Below are positions 1 through 7,739 of a DNA stretch of 64,000 nt, piece by piece; positions within the stretch are counted from its first letter, which is position 1, and every line of letters starts with the position of its first letter. The DNA is taken from NCBI GenBank assembly GCA_947453725.1, contig CANGHH010000016.1:1-64000 (forward strand), in the 5' to 3' direction. A program made the translations under genes and the position numbers. The notes below the pieces were generated by a model. The model was given only the letters and a program-made list of their open reading frames with translations. It did not search any database and was not told the DNA's origin. The stretch comes from Betaproteobacteria bacterium. Lineage in GTDB: Bacteria > Pseudomonadota > Gammaproteobacteria > Burkholderiales > Burkholderiaceae_C.

Positions 1-18
1 GCGCAGGCCGGTGAGAGG

Positions 19-47
19 GGTTGAACCATGAGTACATGGGCTCAACC
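19..47. repeat. Imperfect inverted repeat (stem-loop)
   Basis: GGTTGA pairs with TCAACC and CCATG with CATGG around an AGTA loop, with one small bulge between the two arms. No T-run follows on either side, so it is not an obvious intrinsic terminator. It lies at the window edge and may belong to a gene or element outside it. Function unknown. Confidence 0.5.
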
Positions 48-195
48 GGGGCGCCTCCGGCGGCCTGGCAAGGGCCTGAAGACAGTAGAGAAATCAGCCA
101 ACAGCCAATTCAGCAAACCGCCTCACACACAGAATTTCGGACACCCCCGATATGCCTTAGGCGTCGCAGTCCGCAAGCCGTTAATCAGAGCCAGT

Positions 196-768
196 TCACA
201 TGCTTAAGCTCGCACTGACCGCCATCGTGACCGTCCTACTTGTCAGCTTTGCTGTCGTGGCCGTCCTGCTTGTCAGCTTTGCGGGCTTGCAAATCGTGCG
301 CTTCGCAAAGGCCTTCGGCTTGTTTCTGCAACGACTTGCAATGATGATGGTCGCGTTAGCGCTGGCAATCGGCATTCCGTACGGATTTATGAATTTATTT
401 CGTTGGAGCCAGATCGCCACGTCCTCTTGCTCTTCGATGGCTTCAACCAGTTCCTCTCGATGATCGGCAGCCAGGCCGCAAAAGTGGCTGCGCAATTCAT
501 CGTGAGATTGAACTTCGTCGATCAGGTCTCGTGGCGCTTTGATGAATCCAAGCTCAATGTCGTAGACGTCACTGCGTATCGAGGGCTGCTTGCCCTCGGG
601 CTCGACGATCGTGCCGTATTCCTCGACCTCGAAATACCAGGGGCTGCGCAGCAATGCCGCCCAGGACCGGTTGACCTGGGTGGCCGATGCGAGCGCCGGG
701 AAGCTGAGCGTTGCGCCCAGGGCCGACAGGCTGGCCAGGAACTGGCGGCGTGAGAAGGGCGCGCCCAT
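196..768 (-). CDS. Tat-exported hypothetical protein
   Basis: A 190-aa protein with a twin-arginine signal peptide: SRRQFLASL near residues 6-14, then a hydrophobic stretch ending about ASA-TQ. It would be exported folded to the periplasm. No enzyme motif is recognised in the mature part. The ATG at 768 is preferred over an upstream in-frame TTG because it overlaps the stop of the preceding small gene (TGATG), which suggests translational coupling. The last 30 residues are odd: they carry a repeated LTSRT string from a 30-bp direct repeat (231-252 and 261-282). An antisense frame at 200-463 reads as an 87-aa protein with two hydrophobic segments, so the true 3' end of this gene is uncertain. 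Confidence 0.6.
   Translation of the reverse strand: MGAPFSRRQFLASLSALGATLSFPALASATQVNRSWAALLRSPWYFEVEEYGTIVEPEGKQPSIRSDVYDIELGFIKAPRDLIDEVQSHDELRSHFCGLAADHREELVEAIEEQEDVAIWLQRNKFINPYGMPIASANATIIIASRCRNKPKAFAKRTICKPAKLTSRTATTAKLTSRTVTMAVSASLSM
231..282. repeat. 30-bp-period direct repeat (two 22-bp copies)
   Basis: A 22-bp string at 231-252 recurs at 261-282 with one difference. It lies in the 3' end of the Tat-protein frame and in the hydrophobic antisense frame, where it doubles a VLLVSFA segment. A recent tandem duplication is the simplest reading. Confidence 0.6.
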
Positions 769-977
769 CAACGCACCTCGCGATCGATCAGGTCGCGCAA
801 GGCGATCAAGCCGTCTCGGTCCAGCGGCGCCTGGAAAACGGTGCGTTCTTCCGTGGGCTTGCGCGCGCCAGCGAAGACACTGCAGATGGAGAACGAGATG
901 GCGCCGGGCTGCGACGTCAGCTGCCGCAGCGATGCCGTGTACTGGAAGGCCTCATTGGCCAGAATCGTGGTTTGCAT
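768..977 (-). CDS. Small hypothetical protein upstream of Tat protein
   Basis: A 69-aa protein beginning MQTTILANEAF. The ATG at 977 is chosen because GGAG sits about 6 nt upstream. A longer in-frame extension to 1145 lacks such a site. It ends in a TGA that overlaps the start of the Tat-signal protein, so the two are probably one operon. The sequence has polar ends and a short mid-region with serines and alanines. There is no signal peptide, membrane segment or recognised domain. The final third (DRDGLIALRDLIDREVR) looks like an amphipathic helix. Function unknown. Confidence 0.5.
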   Translation of the reverse strand: MQTTILANEAFQYTASLRQLTSQPGAISFSICSVFAGARKPTEERTVFQAPLDRDGLIALRDLIDREVR

Positions 978-1187
978 CAAAGCTCCTGTCCCGCCATGCC
1001 GAATGAGAGTCGGCAAGCTGAGGCGGGAGCTCAAGGATGCGACCTTTAGGCGTTGTTGACGCGGCGCCAAGTAGTGCTTAAAGCCCGCGGCCAGATCGGT
1101 GATCCAGCGAACTGAACTGTCATGGAACCTGCCTTCTGGGTGCAAGATTTCGCGCCTGAATTGGCGAATGGGAATTCCGATCCCAGG

Positions 1188-1781
1188 CTAATCCTGCCCG
1201 GCCTTGGGCCCATCCACGATGTCCTTGCGCATCGTCAGAAAGTGGGACCTCACGACGCCCCCGCGCACCAGGGCGTAACCGGTCCGGATCTCCTGGCTGC
1301 CCCAGGTCGTTTGCCAGTGCGCCTCGAATGACCAGAGCGCATCGTCGGCGCCCACGCGTTCGAGGAAGGTCTTCCAGGCCGCGTTCAAATGGCCGAACGG
1401 CAGATTCGGAACGGCGCCCATGGGGTCTGAGATCAATTCGCGGTTCTCGATCTGCACGACATTCAGTTGCTCCTGCAGGTGACGGCTTTCCACCGCGAAA
1501 TCCCGATCTGTGGTCAAGGCCGTCTCGGACTTCTTCGCGAAGATCTCCTTGCCCTTCATGTAGACGGCAACGGGCCAGACCAGCACGAGAGCCACCGCAG
1601 TGATCAGTGGCACCACGACCTTGTTCATGATCCGATGCGACAGCCCCAAGCGTTCGGGATAAAGCGCATCGAGCATTTCACGGGCCGATGCCGACTCTTT
1701 CACTTTCGCCATCAGGTGCGCGCCGAGCGCGATGGCCAGCGCCACAGCACCGATCGCGAGGTACCCATAAAGGACGATCAC
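1188..1781 (-). CDS. Membrane-anchored hypothetical protein
   Basis: A 197-aa protein with two hydrophobic segments (residues about 2-23 and 55-75) separated by a charged cytoplasmic loop (MAKVKESASAREML). A soluble C-terminal domain of about 110 residues follows, opening with a coiled-coil-like run rich in Q, E and L (about 90-115). The ATG at 1781 overlaps the stop of the upstream 166-aa gene by 4 bp (ATGA), so the two are co-translated and probably work together. I do not recognise the family. A small inner-membrane protein with a periplasmic or cytoplasmic sensor-like tail is an inference only. Confidence 0.6.
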   Translation of the reverse strand: MIVLYGYLAIGAVALAIALGAHLMAKVKESASAREMLDALYPERLGLSHRIMNKVVVPLITAVALVLVWPVAVYMKGKEIFAKKSETALTTDRDFAVESRHLQEQLNVVQIENRELISDPMGAVPNLPFGHLNAAWKTFLERVGADDALWSFEAHWQTTWGSQEIRTGYALVRGGVVRSHFLTMRKDIVDGPKAGQD

Positions 1782-2278
1782 GCGGCATCCCCATCCATCT
1801 TTCCGTCCAGCGGAAAGACGGTCATGGCACCGATGCCGTAGCCCTCTGGCGCGTTCTCGGATTCGGCCGTTCCGTTGTGCCGAACCCGGGTGCTCTTCAC
1901 GACGCCGCGTTCGATTTCAAGCAAGAGGTCGCGCTCGAAGGTGCTGGCGTAGCCCATGTGAACGTATTCGAGTTGTTTGCCCTGCGGGACGCGGATGATT
2001 CCGGCGTACCAGTGCGCGAAGACCCTGTCGGGGAAGTCCGGGAAGATGGTGGCCAGGCAGGCTTTGCTGCCGTCCTCCAGGGTGCCTTGCAGTCCGACCA
2101 GGTAGAGCCGGCCGTCGACGATGTCCCACCGCCCGACATGGCCGCGCCACAGGGCGGTGCAATTCGACGCGAAGCGTGGGCTGTAGCCGCCCATCGCGAA
2201 GTAGTCGCTGAGCGGGTTGGTGCACATGGCCACATCCTGGCCCTCGTAACGCAGCCTCTCTGCAATCTGTGCGGTCAT
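1778..2278 (-). CDS. Conserved hypothetical protein
   Basis: A 166-aa soluble protein without signal peptide or membrane segments. It is rich in aromatic residues and glycine (SDYFAMGGYSPRF, GHVGRWDIVDGRLYL, YAGIIRVPQGKQLEYVHMGY), which suggests a compact beta-rich fold. Its 3' end overlaps the start of the membrane protein at 1781 by 4 bp (ATGA), so the pair forms a coupled operon. I recognise the type as a recurring proteobacterial hypothetical without assigned function. Two cysteines (positions about 19 and 40) do not form a clear metal motif. Confidence 0.65.
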   Translation of the reverse strand: MTAQIAERLRYEGQDVAMCTNPLSDYFAMGGYSPRFASNCTALWRGHVGRWDIVDGRLYLVGLQGTLEDGSKACLATIFPDFPDRVFAHWYAGIIRVPQGKQLEYVHMGYASTFERDLLLEIERGVVKSTRVRHNGTAESENAPEGYGIGAMTVFPLDGKMDGDAA

Positions 2279-2288
2279 GACCTGGGCC

Positions 2289-2603
2289 TCAGCTGGTCCG
2301 GTGGCCGACAGTGATCACCGCGGCGGCGTCCAGGCTCTGCACCACGTAGCAACCGCCGAGGCGGTCGATGGACTGGTCGCGGCCGATGGCCCGGATCAGC
2401 TTGTCCATCGCGCGGCCGGTCATCGTGTAGCGAACGCCGCCCCGGCCGTCGTGACTGCGTTCACCGTAGCTGCGGATCAGCGTGATGGCCCTGGCCGGAA
2501 TGCCGCGCTGCTGTGACCGCTTTCTGGCGTGTCTGGTCAGCACGGCCGGGTGGAACCTCGCTGGGTCGAGGCTGAGGCTGGTTTGCGTCATGTCGTTGTC
2601 CAT
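2289..2603 (-). CDS. Small hypothetical protein, DUF4258-like
   Basis: About 104 aa starting MDNDMTQTSL; ATG at 2591 is an equally possible start, and the frame runs open further upstream without a better ribosome site. The core has R-x-x-Q-R-G-I followed by a YG dipeptide and a G-x-R-Y-T string, which resembles small DUF4258-type proteins found near mobile genes. The C-terminal part (YVVQSLDAAAVITVGHR) ends in a beta-strand-like segment. It sits alone between the 166-aa gene and the HNH-like gene, all on the minus strand. No catalytic role can be assigned. Confidence 0.5.
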   Translation of the reverse strand: MDNDMTQTSLSLDPARFHPAVLTRHARKRSQQRGIPARAITLIRSYGERSHDGRGGVRYTMTGRAMDKLIRAIGRDQSIDRLGGCYVVQSLDAAAVITVGHRTS

Positions 2604-2756
2604 GGGTAAGCTTGATCGAACGGGCGCGGTGACTGCAGAAGCGCCACGCCGTGTTGCGGGTATCGGTCTGCGCCTTGTCTTCGAGATCTTGGCGGCCAAC
2701 AGGCTCATGAAGTGAGCTATCAGCCTGCGGATGGAACGGCTTGTTCGACTGCGCCG

Positions 2757-3182
2757 TTACTCGGTCTTGTCCTTGGCCTTGGCCGCTGCCGTGGTCTGCC
2801 ACTGCATGTTCTCCGGCGCGTCCTTGCCGCCGCGCTTCAGGGGCTGCCGGTGGTCGATCACATAGCCCGGGCAGGCGCCGCTGGGCTTGCCGGTGGACGG
2901 GCAGGGGTGGTCCTTCTTGAAATCGGCTTTGGCCTGGGCTGAGCGTTGGATCTTGCCGTTGGCGTCCCGCTGCACGCCAGTGGCGGCCCTCGATTTCCCC
3001 GGCTTGGCCTTGCCGCCCGAGTGATTGGGCTGTCCTTTGTGAGGCTGGCCGTGCGCGGTAGCGCCGTGCCCGCCGCCTGGGTGGCCGCCCGGGCCGTGGC
3101 CTTTGGCGGCCCACACCGGACCGGCCAGGCCGAGCATCACAGCCAAGACGACGGCGCTTGGCAGCCAGCGGTTTGCATCCAT
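2757..3182 (-). CDS. Secreted HNH-like protein
   Basis: A 141-aa protein starting MDANRWLP. It has a signal peptide (hydrophobic core at residues 8-23, cleavage about VWA-AK), then a low-complexity Gly/His/Lys linker (about 25-65). The C-terminal segment carries CPSTGKPSGACPGYVIDH and then LKRGGKDAPENMQW. The C-x9-C, I-D-H and N-M-Q-W elements match the beta-beta-alpha-metal core of HNH nucleases in small exported proteins of Burkholderiales. Its ATG overlaps by one base the TGA of the upstream macro-like gene (TGATG), so the two are coupled. Nuclease activity is inferred and the substrate is unknown. Confidence 0.6.
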   Translation of the reverse strand: MDANRWLPSAVVLAVMLGLAGPVWAAKGHGPGGHPGGGHGATAHGQPHKGQPNHSGGKAKPGKSRAATGVQRDANGKIQRSAQAKADFKKDHPCPSTGKPSGACPGYVIDHRQPLKRGGKDAPENMQWQTTAAAKAKDKTE

Positions 3183-4252
3183 CAAGCCAGGCCCGCCAGC
3201 CATGGCTGCAAATCGGCCGACGGTGTGTCGCGGCTGACGAGCACGACATCCAGCCCCTGACCCGAGACCACCTGCAGCGCATGCTGCATGGCGGCCCGGA
3301 TCCAGCCCTCGTCGTTGCCGAAGGCGCCGCCGCCCAGCGAGGTCAGCAGCACCGTGTTCGATGCGCCACGCTGCGCGTTGAGCACCGCGGCCCACAGCGT
3401 GGCCTCGTAGGCCGCCTCGAGCACCAGCTGGGCCAGCGGTGCCCACTTCGCGCCGCGGGTGCCCGACTCCCTGTTGCAGTAGGACACCGGCAGCGCCGAG
3501 CAGAAAGCCTGAGTGACCTGGGGGCCGGGCGTGTCGGCGGCGTCCGTGACCTCGACGTCCCAGTGCAGACCGATCTGCAGCCGCTCCCGTATCGCGTCCC
3601 GCGCCGCCTCGTCGAGCGCTTCGACGTGGGACGACATCAGGTCGACGCCGTTGCGCGTGAACATGGCGTGGCCGTTGCGCATCTTCCACAGGCCGTCGGC
3701 GGGCCGCCCCAGCCCTTGGGCCACCGCCGCGCCGAAGTCGGCGAAGGCGTCCAGCTGCCGGTGCCGGGTCTGGCCGGCCGCGTCACCGACGGGTGCGAAG
3801 TAGTTGCGGTAGAGGGTGGCCGCGCCCGCGGCGATCGCGCACGCCGGCCCCTGCGTCGGATCGCCGGTGTAGCGCGTCACGCCGTGCTCGGGCGTGACTT
3901 CAGGGCCGACCATCTCGAGCAGGTTGAACTGCGAGGCCACCTGGAACAGCGCGCCGCGGTATTCGGGCTTCGCATGCAGGGCGCGCACATCCCCCTGCAC
4001 GACACGCAGCTGGCGCGGCCCGGCCACCGTCGCGCCCGTGCTCGCGCGCTGCCGCAGGTCCGCCAGCGAGCCCAGCTCCAGCCTGCCGATGCCGTAGCGG
4101 CGGCCATTGACCTGCGAGCTCAGCGTCTGGCCATCGACCTGCAGCCGCTGGCGCGTCTGCTCGTAGCCCAGCAGGCCTGTCGTTTCCGTGTAACCCGTCA
4201 GGCGTTCGAACCAGTCCATGTGTTTTCCATCCTTGTTTGTGGTCAGGTTCAT
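3182..4252 (-). CDS. Macro-domain-like (ADP-ribose-binding?) protein
   Basis: A 356-aa soluble protein. An early VVQGDVRAL string and a late LLTSLGGGAFGN string resemble the two ribose/phosphate-binding loops of macro domains and poly(ADP-ribose) glycohydrolase-like proteins, but they are over 170 residues apart, so a diverged or expanded fold is likely. The middle (GPEVTPEHGVTRYTGDPTQG) is glycine- and charge-rich. The ATG at 4252 gives an ATGA overlap with the phosphatase remnant upstream; ATG at 4219 is an alternative. The neighbourhood of phosphatase, macro-like and HNH-like genes is suggestive, but the substrate is not shown by the sequence. An ADP-ribose-related role is inference. Confidence 0.55.
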   Translation of the reverse strand: MNLTTNKDGKHMDWFERLTGYTETTGLLGYEQTRQRLQVDGQTLSSQVNGRRYGIGRLELGSLADLRQRASTGATVAGPRQLRVVQGDVRALHAKPEYRGALFQVASQFNLLEMVGPEVTPEHGVTRYTGDPTQGPACAIAAGAATLYRNYFAPVGDAAGQTRHRQLDAFADFGAAVAQGLGRPADGLWKMRNGHAMFTRNGVDLMSSHVEALDEAARDAIRERLQIGLHWDVEVTDAADTPGPQVTQAFCSALPVSYCNRESGTRGAKWAPLAQLVLEAAYEATLWAAVLNAQRGASNTVLLTSLGGGAFGNDEGWIRAAMQHALQVVSGQGLDVVLVSRDTPSADLQPWLAGLA

Positions 4253-4495
4253 CGGGCGCCGGTTTCCAGCCTTGGCCCGAGGCCCAGCACGTAGCGTTCT
4301 TGCTGTCGCGTCTCGATCGCCCCGGGCCTGGCCTGGCGGACGCGCTGTATCGCTTCTGCAGGCGTGACACCGAGTTCGACGAGCAGCCGCGCGCCCACCG
4401 TGCCGGCGCGACCGAGTCCGCCGCGGCAATGCACCACCACGCGCCGACCTTCGTGCAGGTGCTTCAGGAGGCGATGGCCGCTGGTCGCCCATGGA
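4249..4495 (-). pseudogene. 5'-truncated dual-specificity protein phosphatase
   Basis: The frame encodes the C-terminal half of a cysteine-dependent phosphatase, including the full P-loop HCRGGLGRAGT (C-x5-R-T) and the following helix. The N-terminal half, with the general-acid loop, is missing. Directly upstream and in the same frame is the TGA of the DUF4236 gene at 4501. The first usable start is a GTG just before the P-loop (4440), which would give only 63 aa. An insertion or deletion joining DUF4236 to a phosphatase tail is the simplest explanation. Its stop overlaps the macro-like gene start (ATGA), showing the old operon order. Confidence 0.7.
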
Positions 4496-4500
4496 ATGGC

Positions 4501-4797
4501 TCATCCCATCGCCCGGGCCAGGGTGCCGATCAGGAAGACCCACAGCAAGATGGCCAGCCACCTGGCGGCGCCCGAAGACCTGCGCGGCGGCGTCGAGGGC
4601 AGGGCGCCCGGGTCGCTGCGATGCAGCGTCGTGTAGCTCAGCCCGGTCCCCGGCACGCCCAGGGTCGTTCGCGTGCCGCGCCGGCTGACATTGACGGTCG
4701 CGCCCGGGCCGCCGATGGACGTGCTGACGCCCGACTTGCCGACCTTCAGCCAGATGCCTGGCAGCAGGCGGATGCGTTTTCTGAATTGAAGGGGCAC
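4501..4797 (-). CDS. DUF4236 domain protein
   Basis: A 98-aa protein. The N-terminal 55 residues (starting MPLQFRKRIRLLPGIW, then KSGVSTSIGGPGATVNVS and GTRTTLGVPGTGLSYTT) are the DUF4236 signature, a small basic beta domain of unknown function often seen at the N-terminus of membrane proteins. A proline-rich linker and one C-terminal transmembrane segment (about 78-95) follow. It is probably a tail-anchored inner-membrane protein. Its stop codon is in frame with the downstream phosphatase remnant, so the two may have been joined by rearrangement. Confidence 0.75.
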   Translation of the reverse strand: MPLQFRKRIRLLPGIWLKVGKSGVSTSIGGPGATVNVSRRGTRTTLGVPGTGLSYTTLHRSDPGALPSTPPRRSSGAARWLAILLWVFLIGTLARAMG

Positions 4798-5357
4798 AGG
4801 GTTCCTTGGCGTTGGGTTCAGTTGATCACTCGACCTGGCAAGGCGTCATCACCCAGGGGATGCAGCGCCAGCGCCTCGACGGTGTTGTCCTGCCCGGCGC
4901 ACAGGCCGCCGCGGCGGGGTGTCGGGAGAGTTCTGGAGGAAAGGGATAGGTGGGCGGTCATGGGCGCAGGCCGGTTCGGGCTTGGAGCAGCATGGTTGCA
5001 GGTCACTCGCTCAAATAGTGAGCGTTGCGTCGTGCGGTGGCTGGGTTCGGGTAACTGCGGAACAGAAAGATATTGCGAGCTTCAGCTTTACAAAACCCGC
5101 CGAAGAAAGTCATCCTCAAAGTTGTGGATGGATCGATCAATAGCTCATGTTTTGAGCTGGCCGTGTCCGACGATACTCGGATGGTCGCCGAATTGATGGA
5201 GTTTCAGCATCCTCCCAACGGCGGGAAAGACACACCGGCGGCTCCAGTTGATAACGCACGGACCTCGGGCTCTCAATTGCACTTGGGCTGTATGAGTTGG
5301 AAGCCCGCAAGCTTGCCGGACCCTGTAAACAAACCGCTTCTGTGTGACGCTCGAGGC
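4798..5357. other. Intergenic region upstream of the CRISPR operon
   Basis: About 560 bp with no gene I can support. A 62-residue minus-strand frame at 4818-5006 has no start site or domain to recommend it. The region must hold the promoter of the plus-strand cas operon. A perfect inverted repeat at 5008-5024 is the most conspicuous element. Sequence after 5040 is less GC-rich than the flanks. Confidence 0.5.
5008..5024. promoter_or_regulatory. Palindrome upstream of the cas operon
   Basis: CGCTCA and TGAGCG are perfect inverted arms around AATAG, about 330 bp before the first cas gene start. It could be a regulator site or a transcript hairpin; no T-run follows. No regulator gene is adjacent. 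Confidence 0.35.
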
Positions 5358-6533
5358 ATGAGGAAGGCAGCCATCCAGGGACTCAACGGCACGCAGGAGC
5401 GCCGGCGTGCGCTCCTTGCCGTGACCGGTCTAACCCCGCAGGTCGTGACCGAAACCCTCTATGCGCTGCTGAAGGCTGCGCCCGACGCCCTTCCGCACGA
5501 GGTGCATGTCATCACCACGGCCGAAGGTGCGGATCGCTTGCGCTTGGCGCTGCTGTCTGAGAACCCCGGTTGGCTGCAGCGGTTTGTGCAGGATTTCGGC
5601 TTGGCCCCGATACGGCTGGGCCACGAGAACATCCACGTCATCCACGACGCCGCGGGCGTGCCTTTGACAGACATTCGGACCGCGCAAGACAACGTCCAAG
5701 CGGCCGACCAGATCGCCGATCTGGTGCGGCGGCTGACGGGTGACGACGTGTCAGTGCTTCACGTCAGCATGGCTGGGGGCAGGAAATCGCTCGGCTTCTT
5801 TGCCGGGTACGCGCTCGGCCTGTGGGGACGACCGCAGGACATGCTGAGTCATGTGCTGGTCAGCGAACCCTTCGAGAAAAGCTGGGACTTTTTCTACCCG
5901 ACCCCTTACGAGCGAATCATCGAGGCGCGGGCCGGCATGCTGGCAGATTGCGCCCTCGCTGAGGTGACGCTGGCTGACATTCCATTCGTGCGCCTGCGCA
6001 ACAGCTTGCCTCGGGCGCTGCTCGATGGCGAAACCTGTTTCGCCGATGCAGTCCACGCGGCGCAGGCGCTCATGGCGCCGCCGCGTCTGGTCATCGACCT
6101 TGCCAACCAGCGTGTCGAAGCGGCTGGGCGTTCATTCGACCTGGCGCCCGCCGATCTCGCCTTCCTCGCCTGGTTCGCACGCCGTGCCAGCCTGTCGCTG
6201 CCGCCGCTGCCAAGTCCACGCGACCAGAACCCGTCCGCCGACTACGGGCGTGATTACATGGCGGAGTACCTGCGAATCCGGGGTGCATTCGGCGACGACG
6301 AGCGCACGCGCGCCCGCTACGCCAGCGGTATGGCCAAGACCGACTTCGAGGAGCGCAAGTCGAAGCTGAAACGCGCTTTGGAAAGGCATCTGGGCGTCGC
6401 CGCGCAACCCTATCTGGTTCGTGGGGACGGGCGCCGACCCATGTCCTACCACCTGGCATTGCCAGCGTCGGCGGTTGAATTCGGCCCCCTGGCTACGCCG
6501 TCAATGCAAACCGAAATGCAGGCAAGCAATTAA
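5358..6533 (+). CDS. NE0113-family CARF protein (possible ring nuclease)
   Basis: A 391-aa protein. The N-terminal half is a CARF/Rossmann domain of the Cas_NE0113 (TIGR02584) family: LLAVTGLTPQVVTETLYAL near residues 20-38, VHVITTAEG, and the ligand-loop motif SMAGGRKSLGFF near 137. Such domains bind cyclic oligoadenylate; members have been annotated as Csm6-type or ring nucleases. The C-terminal part (about 230-391) includes LAPADLAFLAWFARRA and a charged helix and could be a winged-helix-like domain; no HEPN R-x4-H is visible. ATG 5358 is chosen because the conserved family start follows it; ATG 5292 is an alternative. It is the first gene of the type III-B operon, 97 bp before cmr1. Confidence 0.8.
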   Translation: MRKAAIQGLNGTQERRRALLAVTGLTPQVVTETLYALLKAAPDALPHEVHVITTAEGADRLRLALLSENPGWLQRFVQDFGLAPIRLGHENIHVIHDAAGVPLTDIRTAQDNVQAADQIADLVRRLTGDDVSVLHVSMAGGRKSLGFFAGYALGLWGRPQDMLSHVLVSEPFEKSWDFFYPTPYERIIEARAGMLADCALAEVTLADIPFVRLRNSLPRALLDGETCFADAVHAAQALMAPPRLVIDLANQRVEAAGRSFDLAPADLAFLAWFARRASLSLPPLPSPRDQNPSADYGRDYMAEYLRIRGAFGDDERTRARYASGMAKTDFEERKSKLKRALERHLGVAAQPYLVRGDGRRPMSYHLALPASAVEFGPLATPSMQTEMQASN

Positions 6534-6630
6534 TCGCCACCCCGCCTATCCACAAGCCGCCCCCAATGACCCCTGCCATCGCAAGCTTGCCGCAACCGCA
6601 ATAAGGCCTGTCCGGCCCGATGATCCATTC

Positions 6631-7731
6631 ATGGAAAACCTTCGCATGAAGCAACTTCAATACAGCGTCCGCTTTGTGACGCCCGCGTTCATCGGCAACG
6701 CCGATCAGGACGGACAGTGGCGCACGCCGCCGTTCAAGGCGCTGCTGCGCCAGTGGTGGCGGGTGGCCTTTGCCGCCGACCAGGTTGACGCGGTCGACGT
6801 CGGCGCGATGCGGGCCGCCGAAGGCAAACTGTTCGGGGTGGCGGCAGACCGCGACGGCGATTCGCGCAAGAGCGAAGTGCGAATCCGCTTGAACTGTTGG
6901 GACAAGGGCCGCCTGACTGCCTGGGCCGGCCAGGACAGCGAACGGGTGATGCACCAGGAGGTGAAGAGCCGGGACGGCAGGCCAGCGCCTGTGGGTGCCC
7001 AGCTCTATTTGGGCTATGGCCCTCTGAACTTTGATCGCGACAGCCGCCAGACCGCGCTGAAGGCCAGGGCGGCCATCCAGGTTGGCGAGCAGGCGGTGCT
7101 GAGCCTGGCTTTCCCCTCAGGGGCAGAGGCTTCGAGACTGGAGACCGCGTTGTCGCTGATGCAGCGCTACGGCACGCTGGGAGGTCGCAGCCGCAATGGC
7201 TGGGGATCGTTCAGCCTGACGCCGGTAGACGCCAGTACGCCTGCACTGCAGGCCGATCTCGATGCACGCCTGACCTCGCACTGGCAAGACGCGCTGAAGC
7301 TCGACTGGCCGCATGCCATCGGCACCAGTGACGGCAAGCCCTTGATCTGGCAAACCGAAGCGTTGCCGGACTGGACGGCCGTGATGCGCAGGCTGGCTGA
7401 ATTGAAGATCGGCCTTCGCACGCAATTCAAATTCACATCGGGCAGAGATGCCGCGCAACCGGAGGAGCGGCATTGGCTCAGTTACCCGGTAACAAACCAC
7501 AACGTCGCGGCTTGGCGTGAGCGGGGCAAGGGTGAGTTCCGCCTCCCCAACAGCCTGCGCTTCAAGGTCCGCGCCGATGCGGACGGTCAACTGCGCGGCG
7601 TGATCTTCCACATGCCCTGCCAGCCACCGAAGCAGTTCAAGCCCGACCTCGCGGCGATTCAGGCTGTGTGGCGCCAGGTGCACGCGCACCTGGACCACGC
7701 GGACCGCCAGCTCACCCGCCTACTTGCCTGA
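6631..7731 (+). CDS. cmr1: Cmr1, type III-B RAMP (Cas7) subunit
   Basis: A 366-aa subunit that caps the 3' end of the crRNA in the Cmr effector complex. Family evidence: a beta-strand start (YSVRFVTPAFIGNA), the P-P-F-K-A-L-L-R-Q-W-W-R element near residues 33-44, and the glycine-rich RAMP loop YGTLGGRSRNGWGSF near 180-195. Length is normal for Cmr1. The start is ATG 6631; ATG 6646 (MKQLQYS) is an alternative closer to the first strand, and neither has a strong ribosome site. It is followed by cas10 after 8 bp. It acts in the cytoplasm with Cmr2-6. Confidence 0.9.
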   Translation: MENLRMKQLQYSVRFVTPAFIGNADQDGQWRTPPFKALLRQWWRVAFAADQVDAVDVGAMRAAEGKLFGVAADRDGDSRKSEVRIRLNCWDKGRLTAWAGQDSERVMHQEVKSRDGRPAPVGAQLYLGYGPLNFDRDSRQTALKARAAIQVGEQAVLSLAFPSGAEASRLETALSLMQRYGTLGGRSRNGWGSFSLTPVDASTPALQADLDARLTSHWQDALKLDWPHAIGTSDGKPLIWQTEALPDWTAVMRRLAELKIGLRTQFKFTSGRDAAQPEERHWLSYPVTNHNVAAWRERGKGEFRLPNSLRFKVRADADGQLRGVIFHMPCQPPKQFKPDLAAIQAVWRQVHAHLDHADRQLTRLLA

Positions 7732-7739
7732 GCGTGACC

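Noticed and set aside
19..47. Stem-loop considered as integron attC site or terminator
   Set aside because: No attC core motifs (GTT at the right place with the paired R/L boxes) and no T-run.
4818..5006. 62-codon minus-strand frame upstream of the cas operon
   Set aside because: No ribosome site, no family resemblance, proline/arginine-rich composition.
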